A stretch of DNA of 64,000 nucleotides from Pseudocalidococcus sp964653145 (GCA_964653145.1 CAZZCG010000011.1:1-64000); one strand, 5' to 3'. Positions 45,006 through 53,361 are shown, counted from the first letter of the stretch. Program-made: numbers and translations. Notes: generated by a model from the letters alone, not told the origin.

Positions 45006-46613
45006 CTAAGCCTCAAGCTTGAGAGAAGTGAGTATAGCCTTTAGCTGTTTATCAACATTGACAGCTTCAGCTTCTATTTCAACTAGCTCTGCAACTATTT
45101 CATGAATTGGACGGAAAGCCTCCGATTCACTCGTATGAATGTATCGACTGGGCGAAATATTATAGTCATACTTCCGAATCTCTGCCCTATCCACAATCTG
45201 ACAAAACTTTTCCTCTGCCCGCCACTCAATAAACGTTTTGGCAATCCGCTCAATTCCCGCCTCTGGGATAAAGTTCTTCGGGTCGCCCTTCTCAAACACC
45301 AAACTGGCATTGATTAGCAGCAGCTTATCTTTCTGGGCTTTCGGCTTTGCCCGATTCAAAAACAACAAAATTCCCGGAGCGCTGGTGTTATAAAACAGGT
45401 TTTCTGGCAGGTAGATCACCCCTTCAATCCAATCCTGTTCCACAAAATACTTCCGCACTTCCTTTTCTTTACTGGTGCCTGCATTCCCCGACCCGCGTGA
45501 CGCTGCCCCTGTATCCAATACAATCGCCGCCCGTCCCGTTGGCTTTAAGCTTGCGGCAATATGCTGCACCCAACCCCAATCTGCTGATAACTTGCCCGGA
45601 AAACCCGCCTCCTTGGGAAAGCGATTTAGCTCATCCGCATCATAATCCGCTTCCGTAAACCAATCCTGATTCCACATCGGATTTGCCACCACCCGATCAA
45701 ACTGGCGCACCCCACCGGCCTGTCTAAACTTCGGTTTGCGGAATGAATCGCCAATCTCGATCTGGCCTTGCAGGTCGTGGATGATCATGTTCATGTTCGC
45801 CATTGCCCAAGTATTCGGCGTGTACTCCTGGCCATAGAGCAACAGCCGCTCATACTGTTCCTGGCCTGCCAACTGCATCCGCGCCTCTAGCTCGAACTGA
45901 CACTTAATGAGCAACCCCGCTGACCCACAGCATGGATCAAAAATTTCCATTCCTGGCTCTGGCTGCAAAATCTTGGCCATCACCAGCCCCACCTCCAGCG
46001 GCGTATAAAATTCCCCCGCACTCTGGCCACTGCCCTCGGCAAACTTGCGAATCAGATACTCATAGCTGCGCCCAATAATATCCGCCTCCACATCGGCCAA
46101 GCCCAGTCGCTTCTCACTAATTTTTTCGATCAGATTGCTGAGGCGATCGTCGTCTAAGTCACGTTGCCCGTGGGTGGTGGCATTGAAATCAATACGATCG
46201 ATAATCCCCTTCAGCAGCGTGTTTTCCTTGGCAATGTCCTTCAGATAGGTGGTCAGCGTCTCCCCAATTTTGTCGGTAAGCTGCCGAATCACCGACCACA
46301 CAGACTGCTCTGGGTCTTCTGGCTGGAGCGGTAAATAAAACCGAACCAGGCTATGGTCAAGCCTCACCATTTTGAAAGCTTTCTCGCGGGTCTTCACCCG
46401 TTCAGCAATCCGGTTAATCTCATCGTCAAACACATCGCAGAGACGCTTGACAAAAATCAGCGGCAGAATGAAGTCCTTATACTTTGTTGCTTCCTGTGCC
46501 CCCCGAATCGAGCAAGCTGCATCCCATATCCAGGACTCCATCGATTTTTCGGTACTGCCATTGGCTTCCTTTTTAGAGGAGCGACCGCGTTTCCGTTGCT
46601 GTGTATCAGTCAT
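45006..46613 (-). CDS. hsdM: Type I DNA adenine methyltransferase subunit M
   Basis: 535 aa, first gene of the operon. N-terminal HsdM_N helical domain (SWIWDAACSIRGAQEATKYKDFILPLIFVKRL), SAM motif I FDPCCGSAGLL (225-235) after FYTPLEVGLVM, and motif IV as NPMW (311-314) in place of the more usual NPPF/Y. N6-adenine methylation of the HsdS-defined site protects the host. Complete; four bases before hsdS. Confidence 0.95.
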   Translation of the reverse strand: MTDTQQRKRGRSSKKEANGSTEKSMESWIWDAACSIRGAQEATKYKDFILPLIFVKRLCDVFDDEINRIAERVKTREKAFKMVRLDHSLVRFYLPLQPEDPEQSVWSVIRQLTDKIGETLTTYLKDIAKENTLLKGIIDRIDFNATTHGQRDLDDDRLSNLIEKISEKRLGLADVEADIIGRSYEYLIRKFAEGSGQSAGEFYTPLEVGLVMAKILQPEPGMEIFDPCCGSAGLLIKCQFELEARMQLAGQEQYERLLLYGQEYTPNTWAMANMNMIIHDLQGQIEIGDSFRKPKFRQAGGVRQFDRVVANPMWNQDWFTEADYDADELNRFPKEAGFPGKLSADWGWVQHIAASLKPTGRAAIVLDTGAASRGSGNAGTSKEKEVRKYFVEQDWIEGVIYLPENLFYNTSAPGILLFLNRAKPKAQKDKLLLINASLVFEKGDPKNFIPEAGIERIAKTFIEWRAEEKFCQIVDRAEIRKYDYNISPSRYIHTSESEAFRPIHEIVAELVEIEAEAVNVDKQLKAILTSLKLEA

Positions 46614-47218
46614 GTGATGGATGTTTCAAAAACGTCTCAGACACCAGAAAGAGTAGTTCTTGCTTGCAGCGACTTAGAACTTACCGCGTTTCTCAATCTA
46701 TTCTAAAACTGCGGTCAAGTCAGCCAAAACAAATCAACTTGAGGGACTTAGGGGTGTCTTATGACCGCAGAACGACTGAAGTAGCATTGCCTTTGATTGG
46801 AGTACCTTACCTCGCACAGTTTCAAGTGCAGCGGCTAGTGCGTAAAGAAACGATATTTTTTATACTCACTACAGGAAATATCCATAACCATCTTTGGCTA
46901 AATCATCTTGCACCTCAGCGAGTATCTTCCCGGCCTGCCAGAGGGTACTTTCGGCAATACCGTAATAGTTGTTGACCAGTTGCTCAGAGGCCTGCATCTG
47001 TTCTATGGCCTAGGGCAAAAAAAGTTCTCGATGTTCCCAATTTGGGAAATGCGATACGGTTGCGTACTTCAACCCACTAGATACCGCAACTTACGGTTTA
47101 TTTCAAACCCTACCAAACCCTCAATCAACATATTGCAACGGATAGTAATAAAAGGCAACTAAAAACAAACCCCTTCTAGGCGATCCTGAAGGGGCTATTT
47201 TTAGGAGATGAGCAGGGA
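46614..47218. other. Intergenic region upstream of hsdM with small ORF remnant
   Basis: 605 bases that should contain the hsd promoter. On the minus strand 46869-46997 encodes 42 aa, MQASEQLVNNYYGIAESTLWQ...AKDGYGYFL, protein-like and possibly a truncated phage DUF3102-type protein, without a clear ribosome site. Plus-strand ORFs here look like chance. Confidence 0.35.
47170..47200. terminator. Bidirectional terminator hairpin
   Basis: CCCCTTC (47170-47176) pairs with GAAGGGG (47188-47194) across an 11-base loop, followed by CTATTTTT on the plus strand; on the minus strand the stem is followed by TTTGTTTTT. It closes the small-gene operon ending at 47219. Confidence 0.75.
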
Positions 47219-47542
47219 TTACATAACCGCCGCCACCTGACTGACTAATCGCTCTGTAGTCCACTCGGCCGCTGGCAAGGTTGCCAAGTGAGCCATAGGA
47301 GCATTTACATCAAAAAACATCCTCCACTCCAGAACATAGCTTTCTTGCTTGGGGCGTAATCTCACGATGCAACGAGGTACACCATTACTGCCCAAGTACA
47401 AATCAGCACTCTCATTATTGATAATCCATCCATCCAAATCGAGGTGGGATAAATCCTGCTCAATACGTGACGAATCAGGAACCATAAAAGACTTTACCGG
47501 CTGCTCAGACTTAGAAGCGGCCAGCCTATCAGAAAATTTCAT
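47219..47542 (-). CDS. Hypothetical island protein
   Basis: 107 aa, start MKFSDRLAASKSEQPVKSF. The fold looks beta-rich (GWIINNESADLYLGSNGVPRCIVRLRPKQESYVLEWRM). No family recognised. Has its own upstream AT-rich region with GTTGTGATGTGTTGTGATATGTTG repeats near 47559-47582 (split here as short imperfect units) and a good terminator downstream. Confidence 0.6.
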   Translation of the reverse strand: MKFSDRLAASKSEQPVKSFMVPDSSRIEQDLSHLDLDGWIINNESADLYLGSNGVPRCIVRLRPKQESYVLEWRMFFDVNAPMAHLATLPAAEWTTERLVSQVAAVM

Positions 47543-47660
47543 ACTTTACTCCAAAAACAACTTGTTGTGATGTGTTGTGATATGTTGTTTTGGAATCTCT
47601 CAAATTGATAGAGAGATAGCGCAGCAGGGAATCGCTCAGGAATGTGACTGCACAAAAATA

Positions 47661-47957
47661 TTATAGGTTAGAGTTCAATGGTTTGGGGCGGAGATACCGA
47701 TGGCCACATGGCTCCCGCTTCAGTTGCAGTAATGTCCCGGGCGGCTGGTTACAAATCATTTGGATCAGCGATTCTTTGTCGTCATAGCCAAAGTGGTAGA
47801 GCTGCATCTGCTTCATGATGCTGAATAATTCCTCTACAGTCTTTTGCTCCAACCAGGCACGTTTCTCAGTGTCACTGGTAGCAATCTGTAAGGGTTCGGG
47901 GATGATGGGGTCGGGACAATGACGGGGAAGGGGGCCTGGGGGGATTGAATAGGTCAT
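47661..47957 (-). CDS. Hypothetical island protein
   Basis: 98 aa, Pro-rich N-terminus (SIPPGPLPRHCPDPIIPEPL) and a helical middle (RAWLEQKTVEELFSIMKQMQL). Three bases downstream of the metalloprotease-like gene, therefore probably co-translated with it. No family recognised. Confidence 0.6.
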   Translation of the reverse strand: MTYSIPPGPLPRHCPDPIIPEPLQIATSDTEKRAWLEQKTVEELFSIMKQMQLYHFGYDDKESLIQMICNQPPGTLLQLKREPCGHRYLRPKPLNSNL

Positions 47958-47960
47958 GGG

Positions 47961-48986
47961 TTAAAACCTCCACTGCGGTTCAGGGATACGGTCGGTACGC
48001 AGGGGATGACCGCCAAACTGGTGATACAAGTTCATCACATCAGGAGTCACAGGATAGTGATGGAGTAATTTAGCAGTCGTTTCAGCCACAAACTCGGCCG
48101 GGTCAGAGGCTCCATATTGGCTAAGGACGCGCCGGATATGTCGCTGTGTAGGACGTTCTTCTTGACTGAATTGCCGCCAATACTGCGAGTCCTCCAGGCC
48201 GGGGCTGGTGGCTAATTCGTACTTGTGGTGAAGGGCATGACCAAGCTCATGGGCAAAGGTAGCCTCTGGTAACGATAACCATCCCTTTTTGCGGGGCATC
48301 ACCTTGGCCTGGTTCTTTTTGATAGTGACTCGGTTGTTGGCTTCTAGCTGACTGTTCTCATAGTCCTTAAATGACTCCAGGTATCCACCAGACGAGAAAT
48401 AGGGATTGTGAATATGGATAGCGTGGGTATCCGAGTCATAAACGGCGGAGGCCTTCATGGTGGCAGGATGGCGATTCCACTTAAAGCTGATGGTTAAGGG
48501 TTTGGGCCTGGCTAGAACACTCACGTTCCCCCGCTCAGGTGAGTCTTCAATGTTGCGGTGACGATGGGCATCAAAATCTTGCACTCCCAGGCCCTTGGCA
48601 TTTTCTAAAATCTCTCGAAAGTGGCTAAGGAATCCGGCATGAGCCTCTTTACTCATCCAGTACGGGGTTTCATGACTGGTGGGGACAATGACGTTATGCT
48701 CCCGCTTAATCAGGTTGGCCACTTGCCCGATGTAACCACCCAACTGTGCATCCCGCTCTGTCCGTTCCTGCGGTGTTTCATCCTCCCATATTTGACGATA
48801 TTCCTTGGGAACGGGATAGCGTTGTTGATGCTTCTGGTAAATGCCCGTTCCGGCCGGTATCCGATTAACTACTTTTCGCAATCGTCTCGGTGTTGACTCT
48901 AAGCTATATTCCGCAACTTTATAAAGGTTCAAATCACATCCCATGTGATAGTAAGTATTGCCAATTTTCCATAATGTTTCAGTCAT
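47961..48986 (-). CDS. Zincin-like metalloprotease domain protein
   Basis: 341 aa from the ATG at 48986 (MTETLWKIGN); a GTG three codons upstream is less likely. The C-terminal half holds HELGHALHHKYE, an HExxH zinc site, with a probable third ligand Glu in ASDPAEFVAETTAKLLHH. The N-terminal 200 residues are basic and unassigned. Such zincins occur in phage head-associated and polymorphic-toxin proteins. No signal peptide is visible, so an intracellular target or delivery with a phage particle is possible. Operon partner of the 98-aa protein. Confidence 0.75.
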   Translation of the reverse strand: MTETLWKIGNTYYHMGCDLNLYKVAEYSLESTPRRLRKVVNRIPAGTGIYQKHQQRYPVPKEYRQIWEDETPQERTERDAQLGGYIGQVANLIKREHNVIVPTSHETPYWMSKEAHAGFLSHFREILENAKGLGVQDFDAHRHRNIEDSPERGNVSVLARPKPLTISFKWNRHPATMKASAVYDSDTHAIHIHNPYFSSGGYLESFKDYENSQLEANNRVTIKKNQAKVMPRKKGWLSLPEATFAHELGHALHHKYELATSPGLEDSQYWRQFSQEERPTQRHIRRVLSQYGASDPAEFVAETTAKLLHHYPVTPDVMNLYHQFGGHPLRTDRIPEPQWRF

Positions 48987-49107
48987 AATTCGCACTCATA
49001 TTTTCTATATTTTATCAATTTGTTTTTGATACCTTGATACTCCTGTAAGTATTATCCAGACTGGTTTTGATACAGGGCCTGGTTAGTCACTTCCCAGGCC
49101 CTGAGCG

Positions 49108-49602
49108 TTAAACAGTGGCTAATTCTCGAACCAAGGCGGCTTTGGATTTGCGGGAATACTTAGCGATGCCTTTATCCTTGGCAGCTTGACGCAATTCCCG
49201 AATCCCCAAGTCGGTATAGTCCGTAATCATCTCGACTCCTTCATCCACGCCAGGAGCTAAATAACCCGCAATCGCAACCGGAGCTAATAAGCGGGGCATG
49301 GTAAAGGGAACAATGCTGTTAGATGGGGCCTGGGGAATCGTCTCGACTTCATACTCCCAAGGGTCAGCCATCACGGGCTTAGAAGTAGCAGGAATCTCGA
49401 CATTGGCCTGGTGAGCTTCGGCATTTGCAATCACGTCATCCATCCACTGACGGGTAGCTTTTCCGGCGTTATAAGTGGCTCTAGCTGCTTGACTTGTGAC
49501 CACACCGAGACAATAGGCAAAGTTCGCAACTGAGATGAATAATTTGGCTGAGTTGATGGCAACATCTAAGCCAGCATTGATGAGAGATACGGTAACGTTC
49601 AT
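49108..49602 (-). CDS. Hypothetical protein with C-terminal Rho-N/SAP-like motif
   Basis: 164 aa. N-terminal hydrophobic-amphipathic helix (LINAGLDVAINSAKLFISVANFAYCLG), a Pro-rich middle with a second hydrophobic patch (LLAPVAIAGYLAPG) and a C-terminal LGIRELRQAAKDKGIAKYSRKSKAALVREL, the helix-extended-loop-helix of Rho-N/SAP domains that bind nucleic acid. Membrane association plus nucleic-acid binding is an odd pair; function unknown. Confidence 0.65.
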   Translation of the reverse strand: MNVTVSLINAGLDVAINSAKLFISVANFAYCLGVVTSQAARATYNAGKATRQWMDDVIANAEAHQANVEIPATSKPVMADPWEYEVETIPQAPSNSIVPFTMPRLLAPVAIAGYLAPGVDEGVEMITDYTDLGIRELRQAAKDKGIAKYSRKSKAALVRELATV

Positions 49603-49893
49603 GATGTTAAAAATCTTTGATGGTTGATGTGCTGTAGCGGCATCCCTTTCTTGAAAATCAGGCGGATGAACCTGTTAGAGAAATACCTTGCTGCCTTTTA
49701 CAAGTGGCCTGGCTACCAGCTTTGGGGGCATTAGAGGCGGTGTTCTGTTCCTCTTGACCTAAAGATAGCACCGTTAACAGCGATTCAATGCCCCAGAACC
49801 ATTAGAATTTTGCTAGAAAAGCACATTGTGCAATAGAACAAAATCAATCATTGTTAACCGTGATAGTCTGAGGATAATCATTGAGACCCCGTT

Positions 49894-50136
49894 ATGCCCA
49901 ATCCCCATCCCGTTCAGACTCCTGCATTAAAGGCCAAGCAATTTAAGCGACAAGATAATACAACTGAGCCATTGGCGGATAAGGTGGTGGCTGTCCGATT
50001 GCCTGTGAGAGCGTATCGGTTAGTGCGGGCCATGCCCAGACGTGGGGCCTGGTTACGGCGGGTAATTGTGGAAGCCTTGGAGCGAGAGTTCGATTTGTTG
50101 ATGAAGATTGATGAGCCGGAGTCACAGGAGGATTAA
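49894..50136 (+). CDS. Small basic protein, ribbon-helix-helix-like
   Basis: 80 aa. KVVAVRLPVRAYRLVRAMPRRGAWLRRVIVEALEREF resembles a strand-helix-helix DNA-binding fold, possibly an antitoxin-like regulator. Its stop overlaps the tail of the convergent 64-aa gene. Confidence 0.55.
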   Translation: MPNPHPVQTPALKAKQFKRQDNTTEPLADKVVAVRLPVRAYRLVRAMPRRGAWLRRVIVEALEREFDLLMKIDEPESQED

Positions 50137-50327
50137 ATACATTCCGATAAGATGCTCACGTTGAAGTAGGCCATTGGCAGAGATGGGCCAAACCGTCGCC
50201 GCCATTCTTTCTTGGCCACTGATTCGATAGCATCATCTCCTAACTGTTCAATGGTATCGGCATCTACGGAAATACCAAATTGTTGGGAGTAGATTCCCTC
50301 TTGAACTTGAACGATGAAATGTCGCAT
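50133..50327 (-). CDS. Small hypothetical protein
   Basis: 64 aa, MRHFIVQVQEGIYSQQFGISVDADTIEQLGDDAIESVAKKEWRRRFG. Lies 16 bp downstream of the Rad52-like gene on the same strand, with GGAG just upstream of the ATG. No family recognised. Confidence 0.55.
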   Translation of the reverse strand: MRHFIVQVQEGIYSQQFGISVDADTIEQLGDDAIESVAKKEWRRRFGPSLPMAYFNVSILSECI

Positions 50328-50343
50328 GGTGGTTTCTCCCTCA

Positions 50344-51081
50344 TTATTTGTCGTAAAGGTTCAGTCCCAGGCCAAACTTGGCGGCACAGCGTCTAAATGC
50401 CATGCTCTCAGCGTTAGAAGATGGATCACCATAGCTTGAACAATCCAGTGATTCTGTCCCCGTAGCAGACCGGACAATGAGACCATCACGGCAAGGAATT
50501 GATAGAGAACCGACCAGGAATAAGGCTTTATCGGTTAGCTCTAGTTTCACAATCTCCCAGGCCCAACCGGGGGCGTATTTATCCAGAATCCGGTTTGCAC
50601 AATGCCAGGGGATGTAAACCAAGTCTTTGCTGCCTTGTTTGCGAGTGGAGAGTAACGATTGGGGCAATGGCCTGGATAAGGCAGTCTGAATCTGTTTGAG
50701 TGTCCATTCACCAGGCCCACCAGGCGGGTCTAATTTGTCATCACCGGTGCGAGTGGCTACCACAGTATTTTGAACAGTGACCGGAGCGAGGCCATCTGTC
50801 GGGGTGGTTTGCACTTGCTCAATGATGGTGATGTCATGGTGGACTTTGCCTTTCTCATCCAAGCGAGGTGTTAGCTGGCAAATATCCCCCACAAGGTAAT
50901 GACAGGCATCATCAGAGTCAAGATTCTTCCAGATTTTCCCGGTGTCATCGTCATCACTGGCAATGGATAAATCACGGAATAGAACAATGTTGTAATGCCC
51001 ATCTCCATATTTGCTGGGCTTAGGTTCTGAGATGTAGGCGACACGGGCTTGAATCGGGGCAGTAGCTACGGTTGCATTCAT
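50344..51081 (-). CDS. Rad52/Rad22-like single-strand annealing protein with N-terminal extension
   Basis: 245 aa. The C-terminal 120 residues have the Rad52-like pattern: WTLKQIQTALSRPLPQSLL, IPWHCANRILDKYAPGWAWEIV, GTESLDCSSYGDPSSNAESMAFRRCAAKFGLGLNLY. This is the phage Sak/Rad52 group that anneals single strands in recombination. The N-terminal 110 residues (VAYISEPKPSKYGDGHYNIVLFRDLS) look beta-rich and are not part of that fold; an OB-like domain is possible. Works logically with the RuvC-like resolvase of the left arm. Confidence 0.8.
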   Translation of the reverse strand: MNATVATAPIQARVAYISEPKPSKYGDGHYNIVLFRDLSIASDDDDTGKIWKNLDSDDACHYLVGDICQLTPRLDEKGKVHHDITIIEQVQTTPTDGLAPVTVQNTVVATRTGDDKLDPPGGPGEWTLKQIQTALSRPLPQSLLSTRKQGSKDLVYIPWHCANRILDKYAPGWAWEIVKLELTDKALFLVGSLSIPCRDGLIVRSATGTESLDCSSYGDPSSNAESMAFRRCAAKFGLGLNLYDK

Positions 51082-51150
51082 GCTGTTATTTCCATCGGGT
51101 TAAGAGTGAGTAGGCGGGGCAATTAAGGCTTACCCCAGGCCTGGATGAAT

Positions 51151-51321
51151 CTATTGCGGTGTATCTTCTAAAACTTCAGGCGGTGGGAGGCATTTGAGAC
51201 AATTCCAATACTCAGATTCATGGGCATCATCAAACATGAACAGTTGACGGTCTAATTCAGCAACAGAGCGGTCATTATCTTGCTGTTCACAAAGGCTATT
51301 TAGATACTGTTCATAGGTCAT
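51151..51321 (-). CDS. Small acidic hypothetical protein
   Basis: 56 aa from the ATG at 51321 (MTYEQYLNSLCEQQDND); an upstream in-frame start at 51333 is also possible. Acidic, with a WNCLKCLPPPE segment. No family recognised; kept because of its place in the minus-strand operon. Confidence 0.45.
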   Translation of the reverse strand: MTYEQYLNSLCEQQDNDRSVAELDRQLFMFDDAHESEYWNCLKCLPPPEVLEDTPQ

Positions 51322-51412
51322 TTCTATCACCATTCCTATCTAATTTTAACGTTTATTATTGTTAGCTATAAGAGATAGCAAACCCCTTCCTGATTTTGTT
51401 TTAGGCGTTGAT

Positions 51413-51823
51413 CTAATCGGCTAAGGAGGTATAACCGAGATGGTTTAATGTGGCGTAGCAGTGCTTACAGCAAGCCTTATTCATTGCAGCAGATTGGGCT
51501 TGGTAATCTTGGCAAGTGCAAGTCAATTTATCGGTTAAGCATTGCACTAAGTAAGCAGTCTCACCACTGCTAGAGCGAACCATGTACTCACCAGACTCAA
51601 AAGGCACTTTGACCACTTCTAAGCCGATGGCCCCTTCTTTACGGAAATCAACAAATTGCTGTTTGAAGGCTTTTTTAGAAGTAAATCGAGAGAATAAGCC
51701 TTGAGCATGGAGATAAACAACGTTGGCCCAGACTTCAATCACGAGACCTTTGGTTTTATTGCCCAAAATACGGGCGGCATTGGCGGTGGTGTAGATGAGG
51801 TCAGTAGCAGTTTTGATGGTCAT
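51413..51823 (-). CDS. SWIM zinc-finger protein
   Basis: 136 aa from the ATG at 51823 (MTIKTATDLIYTTANAARILG), preferred to an upstream in-frame start at 51910. The C-terminus has CTCQDYQAQSAAMNKACCKHCYATLNHLG, the CxC...CxH pattern of SWIM domains that mediate DNA or protein binding. First gene of the right-arm minus-strand series. Confidence 0.75.
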   Translation of the reverse strand: MTIKTATDLIYTTANAARILGNKTKGLVIEVWANVVYLHAQGLFSRFTSKKAFKQQFVDFRKEGAIGLEVVKVPFESGEYMVRSSSGETAYLVQCLTDKLTCTCQDYQAQSAAMNKACCKHCYATLNHLGYTSLAD

Positions 51824-52000
51824 AATAGGTAAAGCCTCTTTGTTGTGGGCGTTGAGAGACTTAGTGCTTGGCGGTGCGGGTCTCACTTTGTTTATACCTA
51901 CATTATACACAAAGTGTGCATACTTTGCTGTTATAGTACAAACACAGTAGTTTTATTTCGGTGCTACTATGTTGGTGATGTTTAGCCAAGGTGGCAAAAT

Positions 52001-52201
52001 ATGGCTGTACTTACCGAAAGGGCAGCTGTGGCAACCAAAAAAGCCAGGATCGTTACTTACATTGAGCACGATGTAAAAGAGAAAGCCGAGCAATTAGCCT
52101 CTATCCGGCGGCGTTCTCTAAGCAATTTGCTTGAAGTGTTGATTGAAAGCGCAGTCAGGGAAGCCGAAGAATCGGGTGAACTTCCCACTGACGCCAAATA
52201 A
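52001..52201 (+). CDS. Ribbon-helix-helix (CopG/Arc-like) regulator
   Basis: 66 aa. RIVTYIEHDVKEKAEQLASIRRRSLSNLLEVLIESAVREAEE has the strand-helix-helix layout and a basic N-terminus. It is divergent from the SWIM gene (upstream region 51824-52000 contains direct copies of ACAAAGTG near 51895 and 51910, possible operators). Likely repressor of the right arm. Confidence 0.7.
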   Translation: MAVLTERAAVATKKARIVTYIEHDVKEKAEQLASIRRRSLSNLLEVLIESAVREAEESGELPTDAK

Positions 52202-52204
52202 AAA

Positions 52205-52224
52205 TCCCAGGTTAGGGCCTGGGA
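52205..52224 (+). terminator. Hairpin after RHH gene
   Basis: TCCCAGG (52205-52211) pairs with CCTGGGA (52218-52224) around TTAGGG, starting four bases after the stop codon. The following T run is weak. Confidence 0.5.
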
Positions 52225-52256
52225 AATGTTCATTTTCGTAATGGATTTATTTTCCT

Positions 52257-52925
52257 ATGAATCAGTTTTCTCTCAACGGTCAACCTATACGCTATTTCTC
52301 CCATGATGGCGATATTTGGTTTGTGACTTCTGACGCTAACAAGGCCTTTAATTTCTCTGGGGATAACACTTCCCTAAACAAGGTTTCCATCCGGCTAGAA
52401 GATTTGGCAATCCTTGAAACTTTCAAGGATTCTGATCTAACCAAGGATGCTTTGATACTTTCCATCCCTGACTTATTTAAGGTGTTGGGGCGATCAACCA
52501 AGCCGGAGTTATCTGGTATCCGTGACCAAATTTTTGGTATGGCGGCCCAACACCTCACCCAACAGCTACAACCCCGGTGGCTTGCTCTCCCCAGTGCAGA
52601 CACCCAGGTTGACCATTTAGCAGGGGCAGTGGCAAAGCGCACTTATGCGAGTCGTGATCCGGTTGAATTACCAGAGTGGAAGTCGGTAAGCGAGATGCTG
52701 CACGAGTTGGGAGAGAAAACCCATGATGAACATTCTCTGAACCATGACCATCAATTCCGCTACTGGATTAACCGTCACCTCTCTGATCTATTCCGGGCGC
52801 AGTGTGGGGAAGAACCGCCTATATTCAGTCGGAAGAAGGCTAACTGCTATGTTTATCCAGCTGAGTTTATTACTACGGCAAAACGGTATCTCAAACAGTG
52901 GAAACAAGGGTTAATGGCTGCGTAA
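52257..52925 (+). CDS. BRO-N domain protein (antirepressor-like)
   Basis: 222 aa. N-terminal residues 1-90 match BRO-N: FSLNGQPIRYFSHDGDIWFVTSDANKAFNFSGDN...KVSIRLEDLAILETF. The C-terminal part (EWKSVSEMLHELGEKTH...FRYWINRHLSDLF) is a helical DNA-binding-type tail typical of phage antirepressors. Last intact gene before attR. Probably controls lysogeny-like decisions of the island. Confidence 0.72.
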   Translation: MNQFSLNGQPIRYFSHDGDIWFVTSDANKAFNFSGDNTSLNKVSIRLEDLAILETFKDSDLTKDALILSIPDLFKVLGRSTKPELSGIRDQIFGMAAQHLTQQLQPRWLALPSADTQVDHLAGAVAKRTYASRDPVELPEWKSVSEMLHELGEKTHDEHSLNHDHQFRYWINRHLSDLFRAQCGEEPPIFSRKKANCYVYPAEFITTAKRYLKQWKQGLMAA

Positions 52926-53248
52926 TTTGGTAACGTCTAAAAAAATACCCAAGCTGGCCGGCCTGGGTCGTTCATTTTCAAACAAAATTCATTGGTGATC
53001 GTCTCATGTCTGAATGAGTTTTCAAACATTGACAACTAAATAAAAGCTGACACCTTACTGTCCATACCAGTTCTGGGGCTGGCAGACGAAACGCCTAAGA
53101 CAAGGAATTAAGGCCTGGCGGTGTCTATAAATCTCTAATGCTCTCTATCCCAAGCCAGATACATTTAGGGGTATCTTCTGGGGTAGCTAGCCACTCAGTC
53201 TCAATGAGAATCCTTGCATAGCAACACTTACAGAACTTAGTTGTATAG
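52926..53248. other. Right-end non-coding region with hairpin and arm site
   Basis: 323 bases. A terminator-like hairpin ACCCAAGC...GCCTGGGT (52947-52968) follows the BRO-N gene. The 11-mer ACTCAGTCTCA at 53193-53203 repeats the one near the left end. The rest holds no gene; it probably contains the attP right arm. Confidence 0.5.
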
Positions 53249-53268
53249 CCCTACTCTCCATAAAATAT
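53249..53268 (+). repeat. attR core
   Basis: CCCTACTCTCCATAAAATAT, exact copy of 27110-27129. Only the last bases of a tRNA are duplicated, not a whole gene. Confidence 0.85.
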
Positions 53269-53361
53269 TTATCTGAGACAGGCTAAGATTGTCTATAATC
53301 CCTTACTGCTAAAGGGTTTAAGCCTTATTGGTTATCTCAATCAGTCTCGTTTTATCTAAGT
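53249..53361 (+). repeat. Long imperfect direct repeat, right copy
   Basis: Colinear with 27110-27222. Since the integrase-side arm of an element lies inside it, finding a diverged second copy outside attR suggests that a related element once stood immediately downstream. Confidence 0.75.

Larger units (their letters stand above)
27110..53259. mobile_element. tRNA-Ala-integrated genomic island, phage-satellite-like with defence cargo
   Basis: A 20-bp direct repeat (CCCTACTCTCCATAAAATAT) flanks this segment at 27110-27129 and 53249-53268, a 26,139-bp offset. The left copy is the last 11 stem bases and discriminator of tRNA-Ala plus adjacent bases. An integrase gene reads inward from the tRNA. 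Gene content: AlpA-type regulator, primase/DUF3987 protein, DUF5131, RuvC-like resolvase, two TerS-like proteins, Rad52-like protein, RHH and BRO-N regulators. Cargo is a NACHT gene and a type I restriction-modification operon. No capsid, tail, portal, large terminase or conjugation genes were seen. Confidence 0.88.

Noticed and set aside
46601..46975. 124-aa plus-strand ORF overlapping the hsdM start
   Set aside because: Overlaps the hsdM N-terminus and promoter region, and the composition is not protein-like.
27109..53268. Island considered as an integrative conjugative element
   Set aside because: No relaxase, VirB/Tra-type ATPase or mating-pair genes were seen.
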